Shown: positions 17,988 through 27,088 of the stretch, in pieces
Position numbering within the stretch: the stretch's first letter is position 1
How the letters are laid out: each line of letters starts with the position of its first letter
From: Nocardiopsis sinuspersici
Lineage (GTDB): Bacteria; Actinomycetota; Actinomycetes; Streptosporangiales; Streptosporangiaceae
Direction: 5' to 3'
DNA length: 64,000 nucleotides
NCBI GenBank assembly: GCA_008638415.1
Contig: VWVT01000010.1
Span: 186,001-250,000 of the forward strand
Translations under genes and position numbers: made by a program
Notes under the pieces: generated by a model
The model's database searches: none
What the model was told of the DNA's origin: nothing
The model's input: only the letters and a program-made list of their open reading frames with translations

Positions 17988-18893
17988 GTGCTCGATGCGG
18001 TTGATGCCGCGCTCATGCGTGCGCTGCAGGGGGACGGCAGAGCGACGTTCCAGGCACTGGCCGACGGAGTCGGCCTGTCGAGGACGGCGGTGCGCGCGAG
18101 AGTGCGCCAGCTCGTGCAGTCAGGAGCGATCAGGATCGTCGGGGTCCTGCACGCCGGAGTCGTGGGAATGGAGGTGCTCGGCCATGTGTCGTTCCGCGTC
18201 AGCGGGCCCGTGGGGGCGCTGCTGGACGCGCTGGGTGAACGCGAGGCCGTGACCTTCGCCGCGCAGTCGGCCGGGCGCTTCCCCGCCGTCGCGCAGGTAC
18301 GGGTGGCCGACGACGCCGCCCTGGCCAAGGAACTGGCCGAACTGCGCTCGCTGCCGGGTGTGGACGGCGCGGAGGTCTTCCGTGCCAACGCCGTGTTCAA
18401 GGACGCCCACAGCAGCGTCCGGGAGCTGCACGACATCGAGCTGGACGCCCTGGACTGGCGCCTGGTCCGCCAGCTGCTCAGGGACGGGCGGGCCTCCTAC
18501 GCGGACCTGGCCCGCCAGGTGGGCCTGTCGCAGGCCGCCGCGCGCTCCCGGGTGGTGCGGCTGCTCAACTCCGGTGTGGTGCACGTGACCGCGCTGGTGG
18601 AGCCCTCCGCGGTGGGCGCCAACGAGCGGCTGGGCTTCGGCGTGCGCTGCCGGGGCGACGCCGAGGCGCTGGGCGCCTCACTGGCGAACATGTCCGGAAT
18701 CTCCTTCCTGGCCAGCGGTTTCGGTCGCTACGACATCATCGGCGTCCTCACCGCGCCCGACCGCTGCCAGCTGGTGGAGGCGCTGGAGGCGGTGCGCTCG
18801 GCGCCGGGGGTGGGCTACGTGGAGTGCTGGGACCACCTGTCCGTGCGCAAGGAACGGCGGGGAGGGGAGCGCCCCGTGGAGTGGACCGCCTGA
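17988..18893 (+). CDS. Lrp/AsnC-family regulator with two HTH-ligand modules
   Basis: 301 residues, twice the normal Lrp length. The first winged helix is LMRALQGDGRATFQALADGVGL (about residues 8-55), followed by a RAM-like ligand domain. A second module begins at residue 145 (LDALDWRLVRQLLRDGRASYADLA), with its own RAM-like part (GFGRYDIIGVL, about 245). Duplicated AsnC regulators are common in actinobacteria and usually act on amino-acid or linked catabolic genes. The GTG start is weakly supported by AAAGG about 9 nt upstream. The following RraA-like gene, 220 bp downstream, could be a target. Confidence 0.85.
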   Translation: MLDAVDAALMRALQGDGRATFQALADGVGLSRTAVRARVRQLVQSGAIRIVGVLHAGVVGMEVLGHVSFRVSGPVGALLDALGEREAVTFAAQSAGRFPAVAQVRVADDAALAKELAELRSLPGVDGAEVFRANAVFKDAHSSVRELHDIELDALDWRLVRQLLRDGRASYADLARQVGLSQAAARSRVVRLLNSGVVHVTALVEPSAVGANERLGFGVRCRGDAEALGASLANMSGISFLASGFGRYDIIGVLTAPDRCQLVEALEAVRSAPGVGYVECWDHLSVRKERRGGERPVEWTA

Positions 18894-19113
18894 CCGCGCT
18901 GGGCGGGGGTCGGCCGCGCTGGTCCGGGGCGGGGTGTTCCCGTCCCGCTCGGGGCGGGTCCTTCCGTACTCCTCGTCCGAATCTGTAACCAGCGGTAGCA
19001 TTTTTACGTGTTTCCGCCCCGTATGGCTTGCGTCACGCTTAAGTTACCCGTGAGTATAGGAAGGGGCCGGTCCGAGCCGGCCGCACCGGGCGCGGGTGTA
19101 GTGGGAGGCTGAC

Positions 19114-19902
19114 GTGGCGCTTGCGGATACGTTGACGGCTGTGGGCACGGTGTCGCTGGCACGGTGCGGCGGCCGACCGTTCGGTACGCACCTGTTCTCC
19201 GTCTGGCCGGGGGCCGCCTTCGCGGCGACCGCCTTCCCGGTCCGCTGCACACCGGGGGACAACCTCGCCATCCACGTCGCGGTGGCCCAGGCCCCTCCCG
19301 GATCCGCCCTCGTGGTCGACGTCGCGGGCGAGGCCGAGTACGGCTACGTCGACGAGCTCCTCGCCGTGGCCGCCAGTACCCGGGGGGTCAGGGGGATCGT
19401 CCTGGACGGCTGCGTGCGCGACATCGCCGCCATCGTCCGCTGCGAGCTCCCCGTGTTCGGCGCGGGGGTCGCCGTCCGCGAGGCCGGACACGAGGCGGGC
19501 GGATCGGTCGGGCGCCAGATCAGCATGACGGCGGGCGGCCCCGCGCCCCTGCCGGTGCGCCGGGGCGACTGGATCGTCGCCGACGACGACGGCGTGGTGT
19601 GCCTGCCGCGGGGGCAGGTGGGCTCCATCATCACCGAGACCCTGGACAGCATCTCCCGGGAGCGGGAGATCATCGACGCCGTGTACGCGGGGGAGAGCAC
19701 CCTGGACCTGCTCGGCCTGGACCCCTCCAGGGTCGCCGGCTGGGAGGGCGGGGGCGACCGCTCCCGCCGCGGCGGGACGGGGCGCTCGCGGACGCTCGGG
19801 GCGCTGCGTGACGCGTCCGCGCACGGCGTCGAGGGCCGCTCCGCGGGCCGGCCGAGGATCTCGCCGCGTTCCGCCGTGGGCGACGCCTACCGGGGCGACT
19901 GA
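19114..19902 (+). CDS. RraA-family protein (possible HMG/CHA aldolase or oxaloacetate decarboxylase)
   Basis: 262 residues. The RraA fold is clear: THLFSVWPGAAFAATAFPVRC at the N-terminus, PGDNLAIHVAVAQAPPGSALVVD near 60, GIVLDGCVRDI near 95 (the Arg and following Asp bind metal and substrate), then RRGDWIVADDDGVVCLP near 150. Members either inhibit RNase E or act as 4-hydroxy-4-methyl-2-oxoglutarate aldolases or decarboxylases; the preserved G-x9-R-D metal site favours an enzyme. The last ~50 residues are a basic Gly/Ser-rich extension. The GTG start has GGGAGG at 5 nt. It sits between an AsnC and a FadR-type regulator. Confidence 0.82.
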   Translation: MALADTLTAVGTVSLARCGGRPFGTHLFSVWPGAAFAATAFPVRCTPGDNLAIHVAVAQAPPGSALVVDVAGEAEYGYVDELLAVAASTRGVRGIVLDGCVRDIAAIVRCELPVFGAGVAVREAGHEAGGSVGRQISMTAGGPAPLPVRRGDWIVADDDGVVCLPRGQVGSIITETLDSISREREIIDAVYAGESTLDLLGLDPSRVAGWEGGGDRSRRGGTGRSRTLGALRDASAHGVEGRSAGRPRISPRSAVGDAYRGD

Positions 19903-19980
19903 ACGCCGCACGGAGGCCGGCGGCCCGTGGCGTCCGGGCGCCGACCCCTGCCGGCCGTGCTCCCGGACACGCCGGTTCGC

Positions 19981-20682
19981 TCAGTCCTCGGTGAGCGAGA
20001 GCAGTTCGTCGATGTAGCAGGTCGCCTCGCGGGCGGCCCCGGTCGCGTCGGCGCCCCGGATCGCCTCGGTCAGCTTCGAGTGGTCCACGCCCTCGGTGGA
20101 CGAGGAGGGCTGGTCGGTCGCCCCGTCGCTCTGCTCGTAGGCCGTGTGGGCGATGCTCGCGTACACCACCTGAGCGATGTCGTCGTACAGGTCGATGAGC
20201 AGTGTGTTGTGGGTGGCGTTGACGACCGCCCGGTGGAAGGTGAAGTCCGACTCCACGAACGCGCCCATGTCGCGTTCGCGCCAGGCGGCCTCGCGCAGGG
20301 CCATGGCGCGGTCGATGTCGGCCATGTCCTCCTCGCTGTGGCGCAGCGCGGCCAGCCGGGCCGCCTCCACCTCCAGTGCGCGGCGCACCTCCAGGTTCTC
20401 CCTCAGGCGGGAGCGCTCCAGGCGGCGGCGCAGGGCGCCGCCGAGTTCGCTGGAGGCGCGGACGAAGGTGCCCGCTCCCTGGCGGATCTCCAGCAGACCC
20501 GCGTGGGCGAGGGCGCGCACGGCTTCGCGGACGGTGTTGCGTCCCACCTCAAGCTGGTCGGAGAGCTCCGACTCGGTGGGGATGCGGTCGCCGACGCCCC
20601 ATTCCCCCGAGTCGATCTGGGCTCTGAGCTGACTGATGACCTGGTCGACGAGACCGGTCCGGCGTGTCGAGGCGAGGGGCAC
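19981..20682 (-). CDS. GntR/FadR-subfamily transcriptional regulator
   Basis: 233 residues. The winged helix occupies about residues 8-75 (VISQLRAQIDSGEWGVGDRIPTES-type start, then VGRNTVREAVRALAHAGLLEIRQGAGTFV). The all-helical FCD ligand domain follows (about 95-220), with the metal-site pattern LRENLEVRRALEVEAARLAA, DFTFHRAVVNATHN and a late His/Asp region. FadR-type regulators sense carboxylates. The GTG is preceded by a strong AGGAGG at 7 nt. It is divergent from the CynX-type transporter, its likely target. A GACC-N6-GGTC repeat (20758-20771) in the gap could be its operator. Confidence 0.88.
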   Translation of the reverse strand: MPLASTRRTGLVDQVISQLRAQIDSGEWGVGDRIPTESELSDQLEVGRNTVREAVRALAHAGLLEIRQGAGTFVRASSELGGALRRRLERSRLRENLEVRRALEVEAARLAALRHSEEDMADIDRAMALREAAWRERDMGAFVESDFTFHRAVVNATHNTLLIDLYDDIAQVVYASIAHTAYEQSDGATDQPSSSTEGVDHSKLTEAIRGADATGAAREATCYIDELLSLTED

Positions 20683-20776
20683 GCGTTTACCTCCTAGGGC
20701 GGGTCGCCGGATGACAGGGCCAGCGCACAGGTACGGAAGGGTTAAGCCCGGAGCTTAGACCAGTTACGGTCGGGAA

Positions 20777-20804
20777 TTGGCTTCGAGCGGCAATGCGTTA
20801 TCCT
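20777..20804 (+). promoter_or_regulatory. Sigma70-type promoter of the MFS gene, with GACC-N6-GGTC repeat just upstream
   Basis: TTGGCT (20777-20782), 16-bp spacer, TATCCT (20799-20804), about 45 nt before the MFS start. The repeat at 20758-20771 abuts the -35 box, a position suited to control by the divergent FadR-type protein. Confidence 0.45.
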
Positions 20805-20851
20805 CATGAAGTACATCGGGTCATCCTACGAATTTCTGCGAGTCGTCTTCC

Positions 20852-22132
20852 ATGAGCGTCGGACCAGCGCCCAGCACCCCCGTGTCGAGCGGTTCCTCCG
20901 CAGGCAGGGCGGTCCGCCCCCCGCGAGTGGTCCTGTTGCTGATCGCCGCGGGGATCGCCCTGGCCGCGCTGAACCTGCGCACCGCCATCACCAGCGTCGG
21001 CCCCGTGCTCGACGAGGTCACCTCGGGGCTGGGCATGACCGCGGTCGGCGCCGGGGTCCTCACCACCCTGCCCGTACTGTGCTTCGCGCTCTTCGGCGGC
21101 CTCACCCCCCTCCTGGCCCGCCGCCTCGGCGAGCACCACCTGCTCGTCGGCGCGCTGACCGCCCTCACCGCCGGCCTCGCCGCCCGGGCCGTGGCCCCCG
21201 AGCCGTGGGTGTTCCTGGCCCTGAGCGCGGTGGCGCTGTCCGGGGGCGCGGTCGGCAACGTCATCCTGCCCGCCCTGGTCAAGCAGCACTTCCCCGAGCG
21301 CGTGGGCCTGATGACCACCGTGTACACCACGGCCCTGGCCCTGGGCACCACCATCGCCGCCGCGGCCACCGTGCCCCTGGAGCAGTCCACCGGTGAGTGG
21401 CGCGTGGCCCTGGGCGCCTACGCCCTCTTCGGCGTCGTGGCCGCCGTGCCGTGGCTGCTGGTGCTGCGCCACGAGCCCGGACGCGGCGACCCCGCCCACG
21501 CGCTGGGCTTTCGCCAGGTGCTGTCCACCGGCCTGGGCTGGCAGTCCCTGCTCTACTTCGGTACCCAGTCCTCGATCGCCTACATCATGTTCGGCTGGTA
21601 CGCGCAGATGCTCCGCGACCAGGGCATGGACGCCCAGACCGCGGGCCTGGCGCTGTCCTACCTGACCGTCCTGGGCATCCCCATGTCCCTGCTGCTGCCC
21701 ACACTGCTGACCCGTATGGGCGACCAGCGCCCCTTCGTCGCCGTGTTCGCCGTCGCCTACACGGCGGGCCTGACCGGGCTGTGGATCGCCCCGCTGTCGG
21801 GCGTGTGGGTCTGGACCACGCTCGTGGGCATCGGCATGGGCACCTTCGTCTTCGCCCTGACCTCCTTCGCGCTGCGCACCCGCACCGGCGCCGGGACGGC
21901 GGCGCTGTCGGCCTCCAGCCAGAGCCTGGGCTACCTCATGGGCGGCGCGGGGCCCTTCCTGTTCGGGCTGCTGCACGAGAGCAGCGGCGGCTGGCACGCG
22001 CCGCTGCTCCTGGTGGCGTCCCTGGTCGCGGTCAACCTGGCCGTGGGCATGCTGCTGGGACGCCCCCGCTACCTGGAGGACGTCCTCGCCGCGCGCGGCC
22101 TCACCCGGGAAGCCAGTCCAGACGGCCGATGA
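20852..22132 (+). CDS. CynX/NimT-type major facilitator transporter
   Basis: 426 residues with 12 predicted membrane helices. The first helix carries AALNLRTAITSVGPVLDE, the hallmark of the CynX/NimT branch (cyanate, 2-nitroimidazole and related small anions or drugs). Further helices include VLTTLPVLCFALFGGLTP and ALSAVALSGGAVGNVILP. It exports or imports an unknown small molecule. The ATG has no good RBS, but the hydrophilic lead before helix 1 is of normal length. Its last 32 nt overlap the convergent CPBP protease gene. Confidence 0.88.
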   Translation: MSVGPAPSTPVSSGSSAGRAVRPPRVVLLLIAAGIALAALNLRTAITSVGPVLDEVTSGLGMTAVGAGVLTTLPVLCFALFGGLTPLLARRLGEHHLLVGALTALTAGLAARAVAPEPWVFLALSAVALSGGAVGNVILPALVKQHFPERVGLMTTVYTTALALGTTIAAAATVPLEQSTGEWRVALGAYALFGVVAAVPWLLVLRHEPGRGDPAHALGFRQVLSTGLGWQSLLYFGTQSSIAYIMFGWYAQMLRDQGMDAQTAGLALSYLTVLGIPMSLLLPTLLTRMGDQRPFVAVFAVAYTAGLTGLWIAPLSGVWVWTTLVGIGMGTFVFALTSFALRTRTGAGTAALSASSQSLGYLMGGAGPFLFGLLHESSGGWHAPLLLVASLVAVNLAVGMLLGRPRYLEDVLAARGLTREASPDGR

Positions 22133-22931
22133 GGTACACCGAGCCGACGAAGGCCACGACGTCGATGACCGTGTGCGCCACCACCAGGGGCATCACGCGT
22201 CCGTAGCGCAGGTAGAACCAGCCGAAGACCAGGCCCATCACCAGGTTGCCGAAGAACATCCCGACGCCCTGGTAGAGGTGGTAGGAGGCGCGCAGCACCG
22301 AACTGGCCAGCACCGCCTTCCACGGTGTCCAGCCCAGCTGCCCCAGCCGGTGCAGCAGGTAGCCGACCACGATCACCTCCTCCAGGACACCGTTCTTGAC
22401 GGCCTGGAGCACCAGGACGGGGACGTCCCACCAGTGGCCGGCCAGGGTGCTGGGCCTGATGGCGACCGTCAGTCCCAGCTGCCAGGTCACCACGTACACG
22501 GCCAGGCCGCCCGCGCCGATGAGCGCGGCGAGGGCGGCGCCGCTGCCCAGGTCGAAGCCGGGACGGCGCACGTCGAAGCCGAGCGTGTGCGAGGACTCCC
22601 CCGAGCGGCGCATGAGGTAGGCCACCAGCAGGACCGGGACCAGTGCGTTGACCAGGACGAACATCTGCCAGGACAGGTCCAGCCAGGGGCGCTCCTCCTC
22701 CGCGCGGGGGCGTACCAGGCTGGCGGTCTGCTCGGCCAGGGACTCGGGCTCGGTGAGCACGCCGAGGAAGGAGATGGCCGCCGAGACCCCCGCGGCTCCC
22801 AGGGACAGGGCGAGCACGCACAGGATCTCCCAGCGCAGCAGGTGCCGGTCGACCGGGGCTGTGGGGGCGGCGGGGGCGGGAGACGGTTCCGCGGGCTGCT
22901 CGGCGCGGGAGGAGTGGATCTTGTCGGTCAC
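22101..22931 (-). CDS. CPBP-family intramembrane metalloprotease (CAAX/Abi type)
   Basis: 276 residues, about eight helices. Motif 1 is EEVIVVGYLLHRL (about residue 180; Glu-Glu pair present, the usual following Arg replaced), motif 2 is SYHLYQG, and motif 3 is AHTVIDV near the C-terminus. These supply the Glu and His residues expected of glutamic/metal-type CPBP proteases. In bacteria they process prenylated-like or bacteriocin-related substrates. The GTG at 22931 is preferred; a TTG three codons earlier is possible. The 3' end overlaps the convergent MFS gene. Confidence 0.85.
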   Translation of the reverse strand: MTDKIHSSRAEQPAEPSPAPAAPTAPVDRHLLRWEILCVLALSLGAAGVSAAISFLGVLTEPESLAEQTASLVRPRAEEERPWLDLSWQMFVLVNALVPVLLVAYLMRRSGESSHTLGFDVRRPGFDLGSGAALAALIGAGGLAVYVVTWQLGLTVAIRPSTLAGHWWDVPVLVLQAVKNGVLEEVIVVGYLLHRLGQLGWTPWKAVLASSVLRASYHLYQGVGMFFGNLVMGLVFGWFYLRYGRVMPLVVAHTVIDVVAFVGSVYLIGRLDWLPG

Positions 22932-23061
22932 GCCATGCAATGTACGTCCTGAGCCCGGCGGTACGTGACCGGGGGAGCCCTGCGCCGGGGCGGTGCGCCG
23001 GGGCGGGAACCACGCCGCCCGGGCGCACCGAGCCCGTGCGGGGCCGCGGCGGAGGCCGCTC

Positions 23062-23238
23062 CTACTCCTCCTCGCCCTCCATGTCCGGGTTCTCCACGGC
23101 CGGCTCCTCGATGTCGCCGTTGTCCCCCTCGTCCTCGCAGGCCGCGGCGCCGAACACCGCGACGGCGGCGATCGCGCCGCCCGCGAGCACGCGGCGGACG
23201 GTGGTCACGGTCTTCCGGCTGGTGTGCCCAAGCCTCAT
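23062..23238 (-). CDS. Small acidic lipoprotein (58 aa)
   Basis: A short basic N-region, a hydrophobic core (VLAGGAIAAVAVFGAAAC) and a lipobox ending FGAAAC precede a mature part of only about 26 residues. That part is nearly all Asp, Glu, Asn and Pro (for example EDEGDNGDIEE). GGAG at 6 nt upstream of the ATG supports this start; an in-frame ATG four codons earlier is possible. Function unknown. A second lipoprotein with the same design lies 320 bp upstream (23558-23794), so the two are probably paralogues. Confidence 0.65.
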   Translation of the reverse strand: MRLGHTSRKTVTTVRRVLAGGAIAAVAVFGAAACEDEGDNGDIEEPAVENPDMEGEEE

Positions 23239-23557
23239 CGCTGACTCCATCGGTTCGTGGACGGGTGCCATGGGCCGGCCCCGGTCCGCGGTGCGGTCCG
23301 CCTCGCGGTGCGCGTCCGGAGAGGCACACGTCCTTCGAGGCGGCGCGAGCCGGGTGTCGTCCGTCTGCGGCCCACGTGCGGACCACATTAGACGTGACGC
23401 GCCTTCGTTACCAGGATCACACGGGGAGTGACGATCCCCTGGTGGGGCCACGTCCCCCACCCGGTGCCCGGCCGGGGGAGGGTCCTCTCGGCGCGGGGGC
23501 CCGCGCCGCCCCGGGCGTGCCGGTCGGTGCGGCGGCGCGGTCCGGGGAGCCCAGGGC

Positions 23558-23794
23558 TCAGCCGTCGTCCTCGTCCCCGCCCTCGTCCTGGTCCTCGTCG
23601 CCGCCCTCGTCCTGGTCGCCGCCCTGGTCCTGGTCGCCGCCCTCGTCGCCGTCCTCACCCTGTTCGGTCTCCATCTCCGGCATGACCTCCTCGCACGCGG
23701 AGGTGCCCAGGGCCATGGCCGCGGCCAGGGCGCCCACGGCGAGCACGCGGCGCAGCGCGGCCGGGGTGGAGGGGAGGGGTTCGGGGAGTCTCAC
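23558..23794 (-). CDS. Small acidic repeat lipoprotein (78 aa)
   Basis: GTG start with GGAGG 7 nt upstream. Residues 12-32 form a signal peptide (VLAVGALAAAMALGTSAC) with lipobox Cys. The mature part begins EEVMPEMETEQ and then consists of Gly/Asp/Glu/Gln repeats (GGDQDQGGDQDEGGDED) to the end. Such a tail would be a highly negative, disordered, membrane-tethered surface chain, perhaps binding cations. The tail DNA is itself a degenerate tandem repeat and may vary in length between strains. No function is known. Confidence 0.65.
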   Translation of the reverse strand: MRLPEPLPSTPAALRRVLAVGALAAAMALGTSACEEVMPEMETEQGEDGDEGGDQDQGGDQDEGGDEDQDEGGDEDDG

Positions 23795-23894
23795 GGGAAT
23801 GCCTCCGGTCCTTCGGGGGTGCGCGGGTCCGCGCAGCGCAAGCTTAGGCCCGGCCTCCGGCACGCGAACAGGCCCCGGCCTGCGGCACGTGAAA

Positions 23895-23942
23895 AGCCGC
23901 CGGCCATGCGCGTGTGACACGGAACGCGCATGGCCGACGGCT
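23895..23942 (-). terminator. Strong intrinsic terminator of isocitrate lyase
   Basis: 19-bp stem with one mismatch (arms 23895-23913 and 23924-23942), 10-nt loop, followed on the minus strand by TTTT. It begins about 75 nt after the aceA stop. Confidence 0.85.
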
Positions 23943-24018
23943 AGGGGGTGGAGGCCGCCCCGCCCCGCCCCAGCCACGAAAGCGGGGAGGAACGGCCTCC
24001 TGGGAACGAAGACCAGTG

Positions 24019-25317
24019 TCAGTGAGCCGCTGAGAACTGGTCTTCCTCGGTGGAGCCGGTGAGGGCGGTGGTGCTGCCCTCAGGGGAGATGGTCGTGCTG
24101 ATGGCGTCGAAGTAGCCGGTGCCGACCTCGCGCTGGTGGCGGGTGGCGGTGTATCCGGCGGCCTCGGACGCGAACTCGGCCTCCTGCAGCTCGACGTACG
24201 ACGTCATGCCGTTCTGGGCGTAGCCCTTGGCCAGGTCGAACATCGAGTGGTTGAGCGAGTGGAAGCCCGCCAGGGTGATGAACTGGAACTTGTAGCCCAT
24301 GTGGCCCAGCTCGCGCTGGAACTTCGCGATGGTCGCGTCGTCCAGGTGGCGCTTCCAGTTGAAGGACGGCGAGCAGTTGTAGGCCAGCATCTGGTCCGGG
24401 TACTCGGCCTTGATGCGCTCGGCGAAGTCGCGGGCCACGTCCAGGTCGGGGGTCCCGGTCTCCATCCAGAGCAGGTCGGAGTGCGGGGCGTAGGCCAGGC
24501 CGCGGGCCACGCAGGCGTCGACGCCGTTGCGGAAGCGGTAGAAGCCCTCAGCGGTGCGCTCACCCGTGATGTAGGGCTGGTCGCGCTCGTCCACGTCGCT
24601 GGTGATCAGGGTCGCGGCCTGGGCGTCGGTCCGCGCGATGACCAGGGACGGGACACCGGCGACGTCCGCGGCCAGGCGGGCGGCGCTCAGGGTCTTGACG
24701 TGCTGGCTGGTGGGGATGAGGACCTTGCCGCCCAGGTGGCCGCACTTCTTCTCGGAGGCCAGCTGGTCCTCCCAGTGCACACCGGCCGCGCCCGCGGCGA
24801 TCATGCCCCGCATCAGCTCGTAGGCGTTGAGGACGCCGCCGAACCCGGCCTCGGCGTCCGCGACGATCGGGGCGAACCAGTCGGGAGCGCTGTCGTCGCC
24901 CTCGGCCCAGGTGATCTGGTCGGCGCGCATGAGCGCGTTGTTGATGCGGCGGACCACGGACGGGACCGAGTTGGCCGGGTACAGGCTCTGGTCCGGGTAG
25001 GTGTTGCCGGAGAGGTTGGCGTCGGCGGCGACCTGCCAACCGGAGAGGTAGATGGCCTTCAGGCCGGCGCGGACCTGCTGGACCGCCTGGTTGCCGGTGA
25101 GGGCGCCGAGGCTGTTGACGTAGTCCTCGGTGTGGAGCAGCTCCCACAGGCGCTCGGCGCCGCGACGGGCCAGGGTGTGCTCCTCGGTGACCGAACCGCG
25201 GAGCCTGACCACGTCGTCCGCGGAGTAGGTGCGCTCGATACCAGCCCACCGGGGGTTGGTCTCCCAGTCGCGCTGGAGTTCGGCGCTGGCTTCCTGTCGT
25301 CGAGCGCTGGTGCCCAT
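24019..25317 (-). CDS. aceA: Isocitrate lyase
   Basis: 432 residues, the normal length. It cleaves isocitrate to glyoxylate and succinate in the glyoxylate shunt, needed for growth on acetate or fatty acids. The catalytic loop [11 protein letters not shown] (Cys nucleophile/base) is at about residue 200. [28 protein letters not shown] and [13 protein letters not shown] in the first third and [10 protein letters not shown] near 330 are also diagnostic. The ATG at 25317 gives [15 protein letters not shown], the family-typical start, with GGCGGGAAC upstream. It is divergent from a RamB-like regulator and terminated by a strong hairpin. Confidence 0.96.
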   Translation of the reverse strand: MGTSARRQEASAELQRDWETNPRWAGIERTYSADDVVRLRGSVTEEHTLARRGAERLWELLHTEDYVNSLGALTGNQAVQQVRAGLKAIYLSGWQVAADANLSGNTYPDQSLYPANSVPSVVRRINNALMRADQITWAEGDDSAPDWFAPIVADAEAGFGGVLNAYELMRGMIAAGAAGVHWEDQLASEKKCGHLGGKVLIPTSQHVKTLSAARLAADVAGVPSLVIARTDAQAATLITSDVDERDQPYITGERTAEGFYRFRNGVDACVARGLAYAPHSDLLWMETGTPDLDVARDFAERIKAEYPDQMLAYNCSPSFNWKRHLDDATIAKFQRELGHMGYKFQFITLAGFHSLNHSMFDLAKGYAQNGMTSYVELQEAEFASEAAGYTATRHQREVGTGYFDAISTTISPEGSTTALTGSTEEDQFSAAH

Positions 25318-25429
25318 GTTCGTTCCCGCCTTACGTATAGTCCCCAAGGTGTTCACACCGGTCGAGGGAGGTCCTGCCCAGAGTCAGGGGGTGAGCCCTG
25401 AGCGGTAAGTTCCCCGCCGGTAACTATGA

Positions 25430-25449
25430 TTCTTGGGCAAGAACCAAGA
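25430..25449. promoter_or_regulatory. Interleaved palindromes between aceA and its divergent regulator
   Basis: TTCTTG-GG-CAAGAA (25430-25443) overlaps TCTTGG-N7-CCAAGA (25431-25449). The site is central in the AT-richer divergent control region, a natural place for binding by the RamB-like protein. The binding assignment is inference. Confidence 0.5.
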
Positions 25450-25503
25450 CTTTTCCACCTGAAATCGGGTGAAGATCTTCGATTCTTTCCGTACCATGAA
25501 GCC

Positions 25504-26979
25504 ATGGCGTACTTTGGTGCTGAAGAAATACCGTCTTTGACAGGTGACCTAGATCTCGTCACCTTTGGCCAGCGACTCCGCCATCTGCGGCGTGCGCGTG
25601 GCCTGACCCTCTCTGACCTGGGCGAACGTGTGGGAAGGGCTCCCTCCCAGCTCTCCCTGCTGGAGAACGGCAAGCGTGAGCCCAAGCTCTCCCTGCTCAC
25701 GGCCCTGGCCTCGGCCCTGAGCGTCTCGGTGGAGGAACTGCTGTCCAAGCAGCCCCCGAGCCGGCGCGCGCAACTGGAGATCTCCGTGGAGGAGGCCCAG
25801 CGCGACGCCCTCTACCAGAAGCTGAACCTGCCGCACCTGAGGGTGGGCAAGCGCGTCCCCAACGACGTGCTCGAACACATCGTGGGCCTGTACGACGAGC
25901 TCAAGCGGCGCAGCGCCAAGCCCACGGCCACCCCCGAGGAGGCCCGCCGGGCCAACGCCGACCTGCGCCGCCAGATGCGCGAGCGCGGCAACTACTTCGA
26001 GCACATCGAGAAGGCGGCGGCCGAGACCCTCAACGCCGTCAACTACACCGCGGGCGCCCTGTCCCAGGGACAGATCCTCTCCATCGCCACCCACCACGGG
26101 TTCTCCCTCAAGTACGTGCAGGACCTGCCCCGCTCGGTGCGCTCCCTCACCGACCACGTCAACCGGCGTATCTACCTCAAGCGCGAGACCACGCTGGGCA
26201 TGCACAGCCCGCGCACGATCCTCCTGCAGACCCTGGGCCACGTGGTGCTGGGCCACGGCCACCCGCTCGACTTCGGTGACTTCCTGCGCCAGCGGGTGGA
26301 GGCCAACTACTTCGCCGCCGCCGTCCTGATCCCCGAGTCCACCGCGGTGCGCTACCTGCAGGAGGCCAAGCAGGCGCGCGACCTGTCGGTGGAGGACCTG
26401 CGCGACGTGTACTCGGTCTCCTACGAGATGGCCGCGCACCGGTTCACCAACCTGGCCCACCGCCACCTGGGCCTGGTCTGCCACTTCATCCGCAACGACG
26501 AGACCGGCATCATCTACAAGGCCTACGAGAACGACGGCCTGGTCTTTCCCACCGACGAGACCGGGGCCATCGAGGGCCAGCGCATGTGCCGCCAGTGGTC
26601 GGGGCGCCAGGTCTTCGCCTCGCCGGACCGCTACTCGATCTACTACCAGTACACGGACAAGCCCAACGGCACCCACTGGTGCGTGGCGCACGTGGACCCC
26701 AGCCGCGAGCGCAACTTCGCCATCACCCTGGGCGTGCCCTACAAGGAGTCGCGCTGGTTCCGGGGCCGCGAGACCACCAACCGCACCAAGTCGAACTGCC
26801 CCGGCGGAGAGTGCTGTGTGCGTCCGCCCGCGGACCTGGCCGCCCGCTGGGAGGGCAACGTGTGGCCGTCGGCCCGGGCGCACTCGCACGTGCTCTCGGC
26901 GCTGCCCTCGGGCACCTTCCCCGGCGTGGACGAGCACGACGTCTACACCTTCCTGGAGAAGCACTCCGCCCTCGACTGA
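25504..26979 (+). CDS. RamB/ScfR-type XRE-family regulator of acetate/short-chain acyl metabolism
   Basis: About 491 residues. The XRE helix-turn-helix is at about 20-75 (LRHLRRARGLTLSDLGERVGR, then APSQLSLLENGKREP). An IrrE/ImmA-like middle domain follows (about 180-320), in which the metalloprotease motif reads LGHVVLGH and lacks the HExxH glutamate, so it is probably a sensor rather than a protease. The C-terminal domain ends with a conserved cysteine group CPGGECCV near residue 440. RamB in Corynebacterium represses aceA and acetate genes. Divergence from aceA supports the same role. The ATG at 25504 lacks an RBS; ATG or other starts up to 26 codons upstream are possible. Confidence 0.85.
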   Translation: MAYFGAEEIPSLTGDLDLVTFGQRLRHLRRARGLTLSDLGERVGRAPSQLSLLENGKREPKLSLLTALASALSVSVEELLSKQPPSRRAQLEISVEEAQRDALYQKLNLPHLRVGKRVPNDVLEHIVGLYDELKRRSAKPTATPEEARRANADLRRQMRERGNYFEHIEKAAAETLNAVNYTAGALSQGQILSIATHHGFSLKYVQDLPRSVRSLTDHVNRRIYLKRETTLGMHSPRTILLQTLGHVVLGHGHPLDFGDFLRQRVEANYFAAAVLIPESTAVRYLQEAKQARDLSVEDLRDVYSVSYEMAAHRFTNLAHRHLGLVCHFIRNDETGIIYKAYENDGLVFPTDETGAIEGQRMCRQWSGRQVFASPDRYSIYYQYTDKPNGTHWCVAHVDPSRERNFAITLGVPYKESRWFRGRETTNRTKSNCPGGECCVRPPADLAARWEGNVWPSARAHSHVLSALPSGTFPGVDEHDVYTFLEKHSALD

Positions 26980-26996
26980 GCCGGCCGGAACGCGAG

Positions 26997-27022
26997 GGGC
27001 CGGAGTGTGCGCACTCCGGCCC
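26997..27022 (+). terminator. Hairpin after the RamB-like gene
   Basis: Perfect 11-bp stem GGGCCGGAGTG / CACTCCGGCCC with TGCG loop, 17 nt after the stop; followed by a short T/C-rich tail. Confidence 0.65.
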
Positions 27023-27088
27023 TCCTCTGTGCGCACTGTCCGTGTGCGGACCGTGCGCGAACGCGGCGTTGTGGCGGGGAGGCCCAGG

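Noticed and set aside
23558..23700. Tandem DNA repeat as a separate repeat element
   Set aside because: It is explained as codons of the DQDEGGD tail of the lipoprotein gene, so it is described there.
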